Shown here: positions 7,282 to 13,183 of the stretch, piece by piece
Numbering within the stretch: position 1 is the stretch's first letter
Layout of the letters: every line of letters starts with the position of its first letter
Origin: Pseudomonadota bacterium
Lineage (GTDB): Bacteria > Pseudomonadota > Gammaproteobacteria > Xanthomonadales > Xanthomonadaceae
Assembly (NCBI GenBank): GCA_019348095.1
Contig: JAHWKC010000035.1
Coordinates: forward strand, 1 to 13,183
Length of the DNA stretch: 13,183 nucleotides
Direction of reading: 5' to 3'
The notes under the pieces: model-generated
Told to the model about the DNA's origin: nothing
The model's database searches: none
Seen by the model: the letters and a program-made list of their open reading frames with translations, nothing else
Translations under genes and position numbers: made by a program

Positions 7282-7530
7282 GGCTGGCCGGGGGGACTCA
7301 CTGCGCAGCGTGATGTGACGCACAGCATACCCGCGGCTCCGGGTGTGGCGAACTGTCTGTGTTCAGCCGAGGCGCGGCGGCGCCTTGGCCTTATGCCTTG
7401 GCCTTGCCTTTGCTGCTACAGCGCCAAGGAATCCGCCACGCGTCTGTGGCGTGACAAGGTGGATTCACTGGCGCCGCCGCAGCACCAGCAACAAACGCAA
7501 CAGCAAACTCAAGGACAATGGGCAATAGCG
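7282..7530. other. intergenic spacer between cydB and ycgL
   Basis: 249 nt with no convincing gene. The best small frame on the minus strand would start at a TTG near 7520 (LPIVLEFAVAFVAGAAAAP..., about 44 codons), but it ends in low-complexity Lys/Ala and resembles no family, including the short CydX/YbgT or DUF2474 proteins sometimes found after cydB. The spacer holds an 11-bp direct repeat (GCCTTGGCCTT at 7382-7392 and 7395-7405) and a small hairpin (CGCCAC 7434-7439 with GTGGCG 7446-7451) that might end cydAB transcription. A weak -10-like TATGCT lies upstream of ycgL. Confidence 0.5.
7382..7405. repeat. 11-bp tandem direct repeat GCCTTGGCCTT
   Basis: Two exact copies of GCCTTGGCCTT start 13 nt apart (7382 and 7395) and run into GCCTTTGC. 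They are AAGGC-rich on the minus strand. It is low-complexity sequence in the cydB-ycgL spacer with no evident function. Confidence 0.5.
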
Positions 7531-8538
7531 TCAGTGGTAGCCGGCGTCGGCGGCGATCTTGCCCTTGAACACGCTGTAGGACCAATAGGTGTAGCCGAGG
7601 ATCGCCGGCAAAAGAACGATCAGGCCGACCAGCACGAAACCCTGCGACGACGGCGGCGAGGCCGCTTCCCAGATCGTCAGCGCCGGCGGCACGATGTTCG
7701 GCCAGATCCCCAGCACCAACCCGGCGAAACCCAGCGCGAAAAAGCTCAGCGACAACGCGAACGGGGCGGCGTCGTGTTTCTCGCGCATCACCGCGCGCCA
7801 CAGCCAAAACGCGTTGACCAGCGCCAGCAAAGGTACCGGCGCTAGCCACAGGAAATTGGCGCCCTCGAACCAGCGCTCCATGATCCGCGAGTCCAGGAAC
7901 GGCAGCCATGCGCTGACCAGCCCCATGAACGCCACCACCACCAGCACCAGCGGCCGGGTCAGGCTGCGGGCAACCAGCTGCATGCGGCCCTCGGTCTTGA
8001 GGACCAGCCAGGTGCTGCCGAGCAGCGCGTAGCCGAACATCACCGCCACCCCGGTCAACATCGAGAACGGGCTGAACCAGCTGAAGGCGCCGCCGACGTA
8101 CTTGCCTTCCTGCAACGGCATCCCCTCGACCAGCGCACCGAGGATCACGCCCTGCGCGAACGCGGTGAACATCGAGCCCAGCGCGAACGCCGCGCCCCAC
8201 GCCGGCCTGGCCCGGGTCGCCTTGAAGCGGAACTCGAACGCGACCCCGCGGAAGATCAGCGCGATCAGCATCAGCAGCACCGGCAGGTACAACGCCGACA
8301 GCACGATGCCGTAGGCGCGAGGGAACGCCGCCAGCAGGCCGGCGCCGCCGAGCACCAGCCAGGTCTCGTTGCCGTCCCAGATCGGTGCGGCGGTGTTCAT
8401 CATGTGGTCGAGCTGGTCGGCGTCCTCGGCGAACGGCGCCAGGATGCCGAGCCCAAGCACGAAGCCGTCGAGCAGCACGTACATCAGCACGCCAAAACCA
8501 ATCACGCCGAACCAGATGACCGGAAGCCAGTACTCCAT
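7531..8538 (-). CDS. cydB: cytochrome bd-type quinol oxidase subunit II (CioB-like)
   Basis: 335-residue, multi-pass inner-membrane subunit of the cytochrome bd quinol:O2 oxidoreductase, partner of CydA just upstream. The N-terminus (MEYWLPVIWFGVIGFGVLMYVLLDGF) and WDGNETWLVLGG (54-65) followed by FRGVAFEFRFKA (96-107) place it in the cyanide-insensitive oxidase (CIO) branch. The ATG has a good ribosome site (GAGGAG, 8 nt away). In the normally conserved DGFDLG motif the second Asp is replaced by Val (DGFVLG, V27); this may be a lineage trait. No cydX-type small subunit or cydDC assembly genes are seen in the window. It is transcribed with cydA, with 110 nt and a hairpin between them. Confidence 0.95.
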   Translation of the reverse strand: MEYWLPVIWFGVIGFGVLMYVLLDGFVLGLGILAPFAEDADQLDHMMNTAAPIWDGNETWLVLGGAGLLAAFPRAYGIVLSALYLPVLLMLIALIFRGVAFEFRFKATRARPAWGAAFALGSMFTAFAQGVILGALVEGMPLQEGKYVGGAFSWFSPFSMLTGVAVMFGYALLGSTWLVLKTEGRMQLVARSLTRPLVLVVVAFMGLVSAWLPFLDSRIMERWFEGANFLWLAPVPLLALVNAFWLWRAVMREKHDAAPFALSLSFFALGFAGLVLGIWPNIVPPALTIWEAASPPSSQGFVLVGLIVLLPAILGYTYWSYSVFKGKIAADAGYH

Positions 8539-8583
8539 CGTTTACGCTCCTCGATTGCCGTACCCTTGCTGCCGCTGCTTTTA

Positions 8584-8615
8584 CTCGTCATTCCCGCGTT
8601 GGCGGGAATGACGAG
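8584..8615. repeat. 14-bp perfect stem-loop between cydA and cydB
   Basis: CTCGTCATTCCCGC (8584-8597), 4-nt loop, GCGGGAATGACGAG (8602-8615): a perfect 14-bp stem in the 110-nt gap between the two oxidase genes. The CATTCCCGC...GCGGGAATG core resembles dispersed palindromic repeats found in many proteobacterial intergenic regions. In the cydAB mRNA it could protect the cydA part or reduce read-through into cydB. There is no U-tract in either direction. Confidence 0.75.
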
Positions 8616-8648
8616 CGGAAACACCGAGCTCACGAGCCATGCGCCAGC

Positions 8649-10061
8649 TCACTCATCCTCGATCGACCGGTTGCCCATCGACAGCGGCCGCATCGCGGTC
8701 TTCTCGTGATCGTCGTCATCGGGCGCGTGCTCGAAGACCTGCGGGCCCTTGCGCACCAGCTTGAACAGGAACCAGAAGCCGGCGCCGAACACGACCACGT
8801 ACACCAGCACGAACGTCGCCAGCGAGAACGCGACGCTGCCGGCATCGATCGCACTGACCGCATCGCGGGTGCGCAGCAGGCCGTAGATCACCCACGGCTG
8901 GCGGCCGATCTCGACCACGTACCAGCCGGCCAGGATCGCCACGAAGCCCGACATCATCATCGCGCGCCAGCCGTTTTGCAGCCAGCGGCCACTCGCGGTG
9001 CCGGCATCGAACAGGGTCTTGCGCCGCCACGCCCACATCGAGGCCATCACCAGCAGCAGCATCGCAAAACCAATCCCGACCATCAGCCGGAACAGGTAGA
9101 ACACCGGCGCAACCGGGGGGCGCTCGCTGGCCGGCACTGCGGTCAGCGGCTGGATCTCGCCGTCCCAGGAGTGGGTCAGGATGATGCTGCCCAAGCGCGG
9201 GATCGCCAGCTCGTAATCGTTGCGTTCCGCGGCCTCGTTGGGCACCGCGAACACCACCAGCGGCACGCCTTCGCCGGCCGGTTCGTGCTCCCAGTGCGCT
9301 TCCATCGCCGCCAGCTTGGTCGGCTGGTACTCGTGCACGACCAGCCCGTGCAGGTCGCCGACCAGGATCTGCAGCGGCACCGCGATGGCGGCGAAGGCCA
9401 CCGCGAGCTTCAACATGCGTTTGCCCGCGGCGACATGCACGCCGCGCCGCAAATACCCCGCGCCGACCCCGCCGATCACGAAACAGGTGGTGAGGAACGC
9501 CGCCAGCACCATGTGCGTGAGCCGGTACGGGAACGACGGATTGAAGATGATCGCCCACCAGTCGGCCGGCTCGAATATTCCGTCGACGATCACATGCCCT
9601 TGCGGCGTATGCATCCAGCTGCTGGCCGAGATGATCCAGAAGGTGGAGATCAGCGTGCCCAGCGCGACCATGCAGGTGGCGAGGAAATGCAGCTTCTCCG
9701 GCACGCGCTTCCAGCCAAACAGCATCACCCCGAGGAAGGTCGCCTCCAAGAAGAACGCGGTCAGCACCTCGTAGGCCAGCAGCGGCCCCAGGATGTTGCC
9801 GGCGCGCTCGCTCAGCACCGCCCAGTTGGTGCCGAACTGGAAGCTCATGACGATGCCCGACACCACGCCCATGCCGAACGACACCGCGAAGATCTTCACC
9901 CAGAAGAAATACAGGTCGCGCCACAGCGCATCGCGCGTGCGCAGCCAGCGGAATTCGAGGAACGCCAGCCAGCTCGCCAGTCCGATGGTGAACGCCGGAA
10001 ACAGGATATGAAACGAGATCACGAATCCGAACTGGATCCGTGACAGCAGCAGTGCATCCAC
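8649..10061 (-). CDS. cydA: cytochrome bd-type quinol oxidase subunit I, short Q-loop (CioA-like)
   Basis: 470-residue haem-bearing subunit of the bd oxidase, oxidising quinol and reducing O2 in the inner membrane. Visible residues: H18 (high-spin haem ligand, E. coli H19), E98 and E106 (E99/E107), H183 and M327 (haem b558 ligands H186/M393, in RLTHMV and FRLMVG), K249 and E254 (K252/E257 of the quinol loop, QPTKLAAMEAHWE) and GRQPW at 386-390. H183 to M327 is about 63 residues shorter than in E. coli, i.e. the short Q-loop typical of cyanide-insensitive oxidases. I start at GTG 10061: it has GGAGG 8 nt upstream and gives the family N-terminus MDALLLSRIQFGFVISFHILFPAF. The open frame continues much further upstream but only as antisense of the peptidase gene. 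Confidence 0.96.
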   Translation of the reverse strand: MDALLLSRIQFGFVISFHILFPAFTIGLASWLAFLEFRWLRTRDALWRDLYFFWVKIFAVSFGMGVVSGIVMSFQFGTNWAVLSERAGNILGPLLAYEVLTAFFLEATFLGVMLFGWKRVPEKLHFLATCMVALGTLISTFWIISASSWMHTPQGHVIVDGIFEPADWWAIIFNPSFPYRLTHMVLAAFLTTCFVIGGVGAGYLRRGVHVAAGKRMLKLAVAFAAIAVPLQILVGDLHGLVVHEYQPTKLAAMEAHWEHEPAGEGVPLVVFAVPNEAAERNDYELAIPRLGSIILTHSWDGEIQPLTAVPASERPPVAPVFYLFRLMVGIGFAMLLLVMASMWAWRRKTLFDAGTASGRWLQNGWRAMMMSGFVAILAGWYVVEIGRQPWVIYGLLRTRDAVSAIDAGSVAFSLATFVLVYVVVFGAGFWFLFKLVRKGPQVFEHAPDDDDHEKTAMRPLSMGNRSIEDE

Positions 10062-10102
10062 GCAGCGTGCCTCCGCGGCACGCGGGGGCTGCCGCGGGCG
10101 CC

Positions 10103-10131
10103 ATTGTGCGCCGCGGCGCCGGACCGGGCAA
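10103..10131 (-). promoter_or_regulatory. sigma70-like promoter for cydAB
   Basis: On the minus strand TTGCCC (10131-10126), 17 nt, CACAAT (10108-10103), each 4/6 to consensus with optimal spacing, about 41 nt before the cydA start. The -35 overlaps the left arm of a 12-bp inverted repeat. No FNR/Anr box (TTGAT-N4-ATCAA) was seen in the divergent spacer. Confidence 0.4.
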
Positions 10132-10158
10132 ACCGGCGCGGGCCAACCGGTCCGGCGC
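10116..10158. promoter_or_regulatory. 12-bp inverted repeat in the cydA/peptidase divergent spacer
   Basis: GCGCCGGACCGG (10116-10127) and its exact reverse complement CCGGTCCGGCGC (10147-10158) are separated by 19 nt, giving 31 nt between arm centres (about three helical turns). It overlaps the proposed cydA -35. It could be an operator for a dimeric regulator or simply an extragenic hairpin; the sequence cannot tell which. Confidence 0.5.
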
Positions 10159-10197
10159 GTGATGCCGCGCACACCGGCCCATGACCGATGGCCCGAT

Positions 10198-10226
10198 TGC
10201 GCAAACAGACCGGCTGCTACGCTGCG
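10198..10226 (+). promoter_or_regulatory. weak promoter candidate for the S9 peptidase
   Basis: TTGCGC near 10198 followed about 15 nt later by TGCTACGCT, an extended -10-like sequence of the type common in xanthomonads. It lies some 30 nt before the ATG at 10254. The spacing is short and the matches partial, so this is tentative. Confidence 0.3.
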
Positions 10227-10253
10227 CCGGTTTCCCGTTACGAGTGGACCCCG

Positions 10254-12674
10254 ATGCGCCTTGCTCCGCTGACGCTGGCCCTGCCGCTGGCGATGCTGTT
10301 GCCGATCTCTGCGCTCGCGCAGGCCCCGGCGCAGGCTCCAACGCCGACCTCGACTTCGACCCCGATCACGCTTGCCCAGGCGATGGCCAACCCCGACTGG
10401 ATCGGCCCGCCGGTCGAACAGTTCTGGTGGTCGTGGGACGGCCGGCACGCGCAGTACCAGCTCAAGCGCGAGGGCGAGGTGATCCGCGACACCTGGCAGG
10501 TCGGGCTCGATGGCAGCGGCCCCACCCGCATCGACGGCGCCGCGCTCGCGCAACTCGATGCGCCGCGTCCGGCGTACGACGCCGAGCACACGCGCATGGC
10601 GTTCGTGCGCAACGGCGACGTGTTCGTGCGCGACCTGCGCAATGGTGCGCTGACCCAGGTCACCCGCAGCGACGCCACCGAATCGCGCCCGCAATGGAGC
10701 CGCGACGGCAACCTGGTGTTCCGCATCGGCAACGAGTGGTTCCAGTGGCGTGCCGGTGCCGGCGTCAGCCAGGCGGCGCTGGTCAGGGCCGAAGACGACC
10801 CCGGCAAGGCACCCGAGGCCGACGACCTGCGCGAGCGGCAGATGGCGCTGTTCGAGACCCTGCGCACCGAGCGCGAACGCCGCGAAGCGGTACGCAAGCA
10901 GAACGAGCTGTGGCGCCGCAACGATCCTTCGCGCGCGCCTTCGCCGGTGTACCTGGGCGACAAGGTCGAGATCATCGATAGCGCACTCTCGCCCAACGCC
11001 AAGTGGCTGCTGGTGGTCACCCAGGCCAAGGACGGCGAGCGCGGCCAGGCCGGCAGCATGCCCAAGTACATCACCGAGTCGGGCTACGAGGAGTTCGAGG
11101 AGGTGCGCCCGCGGGTCGGGCGCAAGGCGCCGCTGCCGCATTCGCTGTGGCTGGTCGACGTGACCAACGCCGAGGCGCGCGAGTTGTCGTTCGATGCGCT
11201 GCCCGGCATCGACGAGGACCCGCTGTCGGAGCTGCGCGAGACCGCCGGGAAGGAGCCGCTGGACGGCAACCGCGCGCTGCGGGTGGAGACCGATGCAGGC
11301 GGCAGTGCGCCGGCGATCCACTGGACCGCCGATGGCGCCCGCGTCGCGGTGCTGCTGCGCGCGATCGACAACAAGGACCGCTGGATCGCCACGGTCGACC
11401 TCAGCGATGCCGAGCTGCAGCCGCAACACCGCCTCACCGACGAGGCCTGGATCAACTGGAACTACAACGAGTTCGGCTGGACCCCCGACAACGCGTTGTG
11501 GCTGCTGTCGGAACAGTCCGGCTATTCGCACCTCTATCTACTGGGTGAGCGTGGGCTGGGCGGGCGCGGCGCTCCGCGCCAGCTGACCTCGGGCGACTGG
11601 GAAGTCTCCCAGCCGGTGCTCGGCGGCGACGGCCGCACGTTCTACTTCGTCTGCAACCGCGCGTGGCCCGGCGACTTCGAGGTGTGCTCGGTCGACCGCG
11701 ACGGTGGCGCGGTGCGCGAGATCACCGTGCTGGACGGCGTGGAAAACTTCGCGCTGTCGCCGGACGGCTCCAGGCTGCTGGTGCGCCATTCCGACAGCTA
11801 CCTGCCGCCGCAGCTGGCCGCGCTCACCGTCGGCGGCGAGGGCCCGACCGCGCTCACCGACACCCGCACGCCGGAGTTCAAGGCGCGCAGCTGGGTGCAG
11901 CCCGAGTACGTGCAGGTGCCCTCCAGCCACGGTGCCGGCACCATCTGGGGCAAGTACTACGGCCCGCAGACGCTGGAGCCGGGCCGCGAGTATCCGATCG
12001 TGCTGTTCGTGCACGGCGCCGGTTACCTGCAGAACGTCAGCGACCGCTACCCGAACTATTTCCGCGAGCAGATGTTCCACAACCTGCTGGTGCAGGACGG
12101 CTACATCGTGCTCGACCTGGACTACCGAGCGTCCGAGGGCTATGGCCGCGACTGGCGCACCGACATCTACCGGCAGATGGGCCATCCGGAGCTGGAGGAC
12201 TACCTCGACGGTCTGGCCTGGCTGGGCGAGCACAAGCAGGGCGACGTGAACCGCGCCGGCATCTACGGCGGTTCGTATGGTGGCTTCATGGCGTTCATGG
12301 CGCTGTTCCGCGAGCCGGGCACGTTCAAGGCCGGCGCGGCGCTGCGCCCGGTCACCGACTGGTCGCAGTACAACCACGAATACACCAGCAACATCCTCAA
12401 CACGCCCGAGCTCGATCCGGAGGCGTACGCGAAGTCATCGCCGCTGGAATATGCCGACGGGCTGGAGGACCCCCTGCTGATCGCCCACGGCATGATCGAC
12501 GACAACGTGTTCTACAAGGACTCGGTGATGCTGGCGCAGAAGCTCATCGAGCTGCGCAAGGACGACTGGGAGCTGGCCAGCTACCCGATGGAGCGCCACG
12601 GTTTCGTGCACCCCGACAGCTGGTACGACGAGTACCGGCGGATCTACGAGTTGTTCGAGAAGACCCTGAAATAG
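10254..12674 (+). CDS. secreted S9 family (DPP-IV-like) serine peptidase
   Basis: 806-residue exported serine peptidase of the prolyl oligopeptidase family, with a DPP-IV-type beta-propeller then an alpha/beta-hydrolase domain. It probably trims proline-containing peptides in the periplasm or outside the cell. The signal peptide is about 1-22 (LTLALPLAMLLPISALA), followed by a Pro/Thr/Ser spacer. The propeller spans about 45-570 and includes WNYNEFGWTPDNALWLLSEQ and SGYSHLYLLG, typical of bacterial DPP-IV-like proteins. The catalytic triad is intact: S674 (YGGSYGG), D749 (HGMIDDNV) and H782 (ERHGF); spacing of 75 and 33 is close to human DPP4 (78 and 32). I start at ATG 10254 because it opens directly into the signal peptide; 22 in-frame codons upstream have no leader character. 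The ribosome site is weak (GAGTGG). Substrate specificity within S9 cannot be fixed from sequence alone. Confidence 0.92.
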   Translation: MRLAPLTLALPLAMLLPISALAQAPAQAPTPTSTSTPITLAQAMANPDWIGPPVEQFWWSWDGRHAQYQLKREGEVIRDTWQVGLDGSGPTRIDGAALAQLDAPRPAYDAEHTRMAFVRNGDVFVRDLRNGALTQVTRSDATESRPQWSRDGNLVFRIGNEWFQWRAGAGVSQAALVRAEDDPGKAPEADDLRERQMALFETLRTERERREAVRKQNELWRRNDPSRAPSPVYLGDKVEIIDSALSPNAKWLLVVTQAKDGERGQAGSMPKYITESGYEEFEEVRPRVGRKAPLPHSLWLVDVTNAEARELSFDALPGIDEDPLSELRETAGKEPLDGNRALRVETDAGGSAPAIHWTADGARVAVLLRAIDNKDRWIATVDLSDAELQPQHRLTDEAWINWNYNEFGWTPDNALWLLSEQSGYSHLYLLGERGLGGRGAPRQLTSGDWEVSQPVLGGDGRTFYFVCNRAWPGDFEVCSVDRDGGAVREITVLDGVENFALSPDGSRLLVRHSDSYLPPQLAALTVGGEGPTALTDTRTPEFKARSWVQPEYVQVPSSHGAGTIWGKYYGPQTLEPGREYPIVLFVHGAGYLQNVSDRYPNYFREQMFHNLLVQDGYIVLDLDYRASEGYGRDWRTDIYRQMGHPELEDYLDGLAWLGEHKQGDVNRAGIYGGSYGGFMAFMALFREPGTFKAGAALRPVTDWSQYNHEYTSNILNTPELDPEAYAKSSPLEYADGLEDPLLIAHGMIDDNVFYKDSVMLAQKLIELRKDDWELASYPMERHGFVHPDSWYDEYRRIYELFEKTLK

Positions 12675-12683
12675 CCCGCCCTT

Positions 12684-12766
12684 TGTAGGAGCGGGCCATG
12701 CCCGCGATGCCTTTGGCACGGATGCAGCAAGGTCAGAGGCGATCGCGCCCATGGGGCGCTCCTACA
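12684..12766. repeat. inverted pair of GTAG-footed REP hairpins (SMAG-like)
   Basis: Two 24-nt units in opposite orientation, 12684-12707 and 12743-12766, separated by 35 nt. Each begins TGTAGGA at the foot of a hairpin with a CAT (or ATG) loop and ends CGA. The stems are GCGGGC/GCCCGC in the left copy and GCGCCC/GGGCGC in the right copy read on the minus strand. The layout, including the GTAG foot, matches REP elements described in Stenotrophomonas (SMAG). They lie between the convergent peptidase and oleA genes. Confidence 0.8.
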
Positions 12767-12773
12767 CCGGCCC

Positions 12774-12805
12774 ACAAAAAAGCCCCGCATGCGGGGCTTT
12801 TTTGT
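12774..12805. terminator. bidirectional intrinsic terminator, 32-bp perfect palindrome
   Basis: A GCCCCGCATGCGGGGC stem-loop is flanked by A6 on the left and T6 on the right; the whole block from 12774 to 12805 is its own exact reverse complement. Each strand therefore sees a GC hairpin followed by a U-tract, so it can stop both the S9 peptidase transcript and the opposing oleA transcript. Confidence 0.95.
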
Positions 12806-12829
12806 TGCGACATACCGCCGGCGAATTGG

Positions 12830-13183
12830 CTACCAGACCACCTCGGCCATCGAGCAGTTCAGGCCCGAGCCGATCCCGAGCAGCGCGACGCGGTCGCCCT
12901 TCTTCAGGCGGCCCATCTCGCGCAGCTTGCTCAGCACGATCGGCACCGAGGCCGGGCCGATGTTGCCGTGCTCGTTGAAGATCGTCAGCACCTTCTTCGG
13001 GTCGATCCCGAAGGCCTTGATGAAAGCCTGGGTGTGGACCTGGCTGACCTGGTGGATGACGAATTCATCGAGCTCTTCGGCAACCCAGCCGAGCGCGCCC
13101 TTGGCCGCGATCCAGGTGCGCTGGGCGAGCTTCAGGCCCTCGATCAGCAGCTGCCGGGTATCGGTGACCATGCGGTCCAGGTT
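12830..13183 (-). CDS. oleA: OleA, long-chain acyl-CoA condensing thiolase (C-terminal part)
   Basis: C-terminal 117 residues of a ketoacyl-ACP-synthase-III-like thiolase, cut by the right window edge. It closely follows the Xanthomonas OleA C-terminus as I remember it: NLDRMVTDTR, IEGLKLAQ, EELDEFVIHQVS, FGIDPKKVLTIFNEHGNIGPASVPIVLSKL and GDRVALLGIGSGLNCSMAEVVW. OleA joins two fatty acyl-CoAs by non-decarboxylative Claisen condensation, the first step of long-chain olefin synthesis with OleB, C and D. The catalytic His (IHQVS, fragment residue 44) and Asn (EHGNIGP, residue 74) are 30 apart, as in H285/N315 of Xanthomonas OleA; the catalytic Cys lies outside the window. A strong terminator follows directly, so oleB, C and D are not downstream on this strand within the window. 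A generic FabH is less likely given this similarity. Confidence 0.9.
   Translation of the reverse strand, partial: NLDRMVTDTRQLLIEGLKLAQRTWIAAKGALGWVAEELDEFVIHQVSQVHTQAFIKAFGIDPKKVLTIFNEHGNIGPASVPIVLSKLREMGRLKKGDRVALLGIGSGLNCSMAEVVW

Noticed and set aside
3576..7313. 1245-codon open frame on the plus strand across the ankyrin gene
   Set aside because: Antisense to a well-supported minus-strand gene. Its sequence is Arg/Gln/Ala/Gly-rich without domain motifs, a usual effect of high GC codon bias.
7391..7530. Possible small CydX/DUF2474-type gene after cydB
   Set aside because: The only candidate frame starts at TTG, has no ribosome site, ends in low-complexity Lys/Ala and matches neither family pattern.
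8706..10043. 445-codon plus-strand open frame opposite cydA
   Set aside because: His/Gln/Arg-rich shadow of cydA with no recognisable domain.
10062..11531. Upstream extension of the cydA open frame (about 490 extra codons)
   Set aside because: It is antisense to the S9 peptidase and the divergent spacer. The CydA N-terminus, with H18 and a GGAGG ribosome site, fixes the start at 10061.
12684..12766. Inverted repeats as ends of a small insertion sequence
   Set aside because: Only 35 nt lie between the arms, there is no transposase and no target duplication; the GTAG foot and loop fit REP elements.

Overview
The window is GC-rich, densely coding DNA from a gammaproteobacterium, most likely Xanthomonadaceae (Xanthomonas/Stenotrophomonas/Lysobacter/Luteimonas group). 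The placement rests on an OleA C-terminus that closely resembles the Xanthomonas enzyme as I recall it, a YcgL protein coupled to a large ankyrin protein, a short-Q-loop cytochrome bd oxidase, and a pair of GTAG-footed REP hairpins of the kind described in Stenotrophomonas (SMAG type). These are recognitions from memory, not database searches.

Layout. Positions 1-54 hold a possible 3' end of an unrecognised gene. Next is a BepA-like M48 metalloprotease with TPRs (+, 70-1431) that lacks its signal peptide and usual N-terminal part. It converges on rnhA (-, 1554-2006) across a spacer with three tandem small hairpins. Just upstream of rnhA are the last codons of a minus-strand reading frame (2069 to about 2135), which meet, near 2135, the 3' half of an alpha/beta-hydrolase (+, to 2585). 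Both reading frames lose their 5' parts at the same point, which suggests a deletion, rearrangement or assembly joint. A hairpin separates the hydrolase remnant from a convergent secreted TonB-C-domain protein (-, 2685-3500).

Upstream of that on the minus strand is a two-gene unit, ycgL (7012-7281) and a 1134-residue membrane-anchored ankyrin-repeat protein (3615-7019), overlapping by 8 nt. After a 249-nt spacer come cydB (7531-8538) and cydA (8649-10061), encoding a cyanide-insensitive-type quinol oxidase, with a strong hairpin between the two genes. cydA is divergent from a secreted S9 family (DPP-IV-like) serine peptidase (+, 10254-12674). The shared 192-nt spacer holds a 12-bp inverted repeat overlapping a sigma70-like cydA promoter. 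The peptidase and oleA (-, partial, running off the right edge) converge on a REP pair and a 32-bp perfectly palindromic terminator.

Functionally this is mostly core and envelope biology: respiration (cydAB), outer-membrane quality control (M48), RNA-DNA hybrid removal (rnhA), peptide turnover (S9) and long-chain olefin synthesis (oleA). There is no phage, IS, CRISPR, tRNA or rRNA, and I see no convincing new defence or biosynthetic system. The most unusual items are the broken gene ends at about 55-180 and about 2135, the large ankyrin protein, the doubled TonB-like module, and the covarying hairpin repeats.
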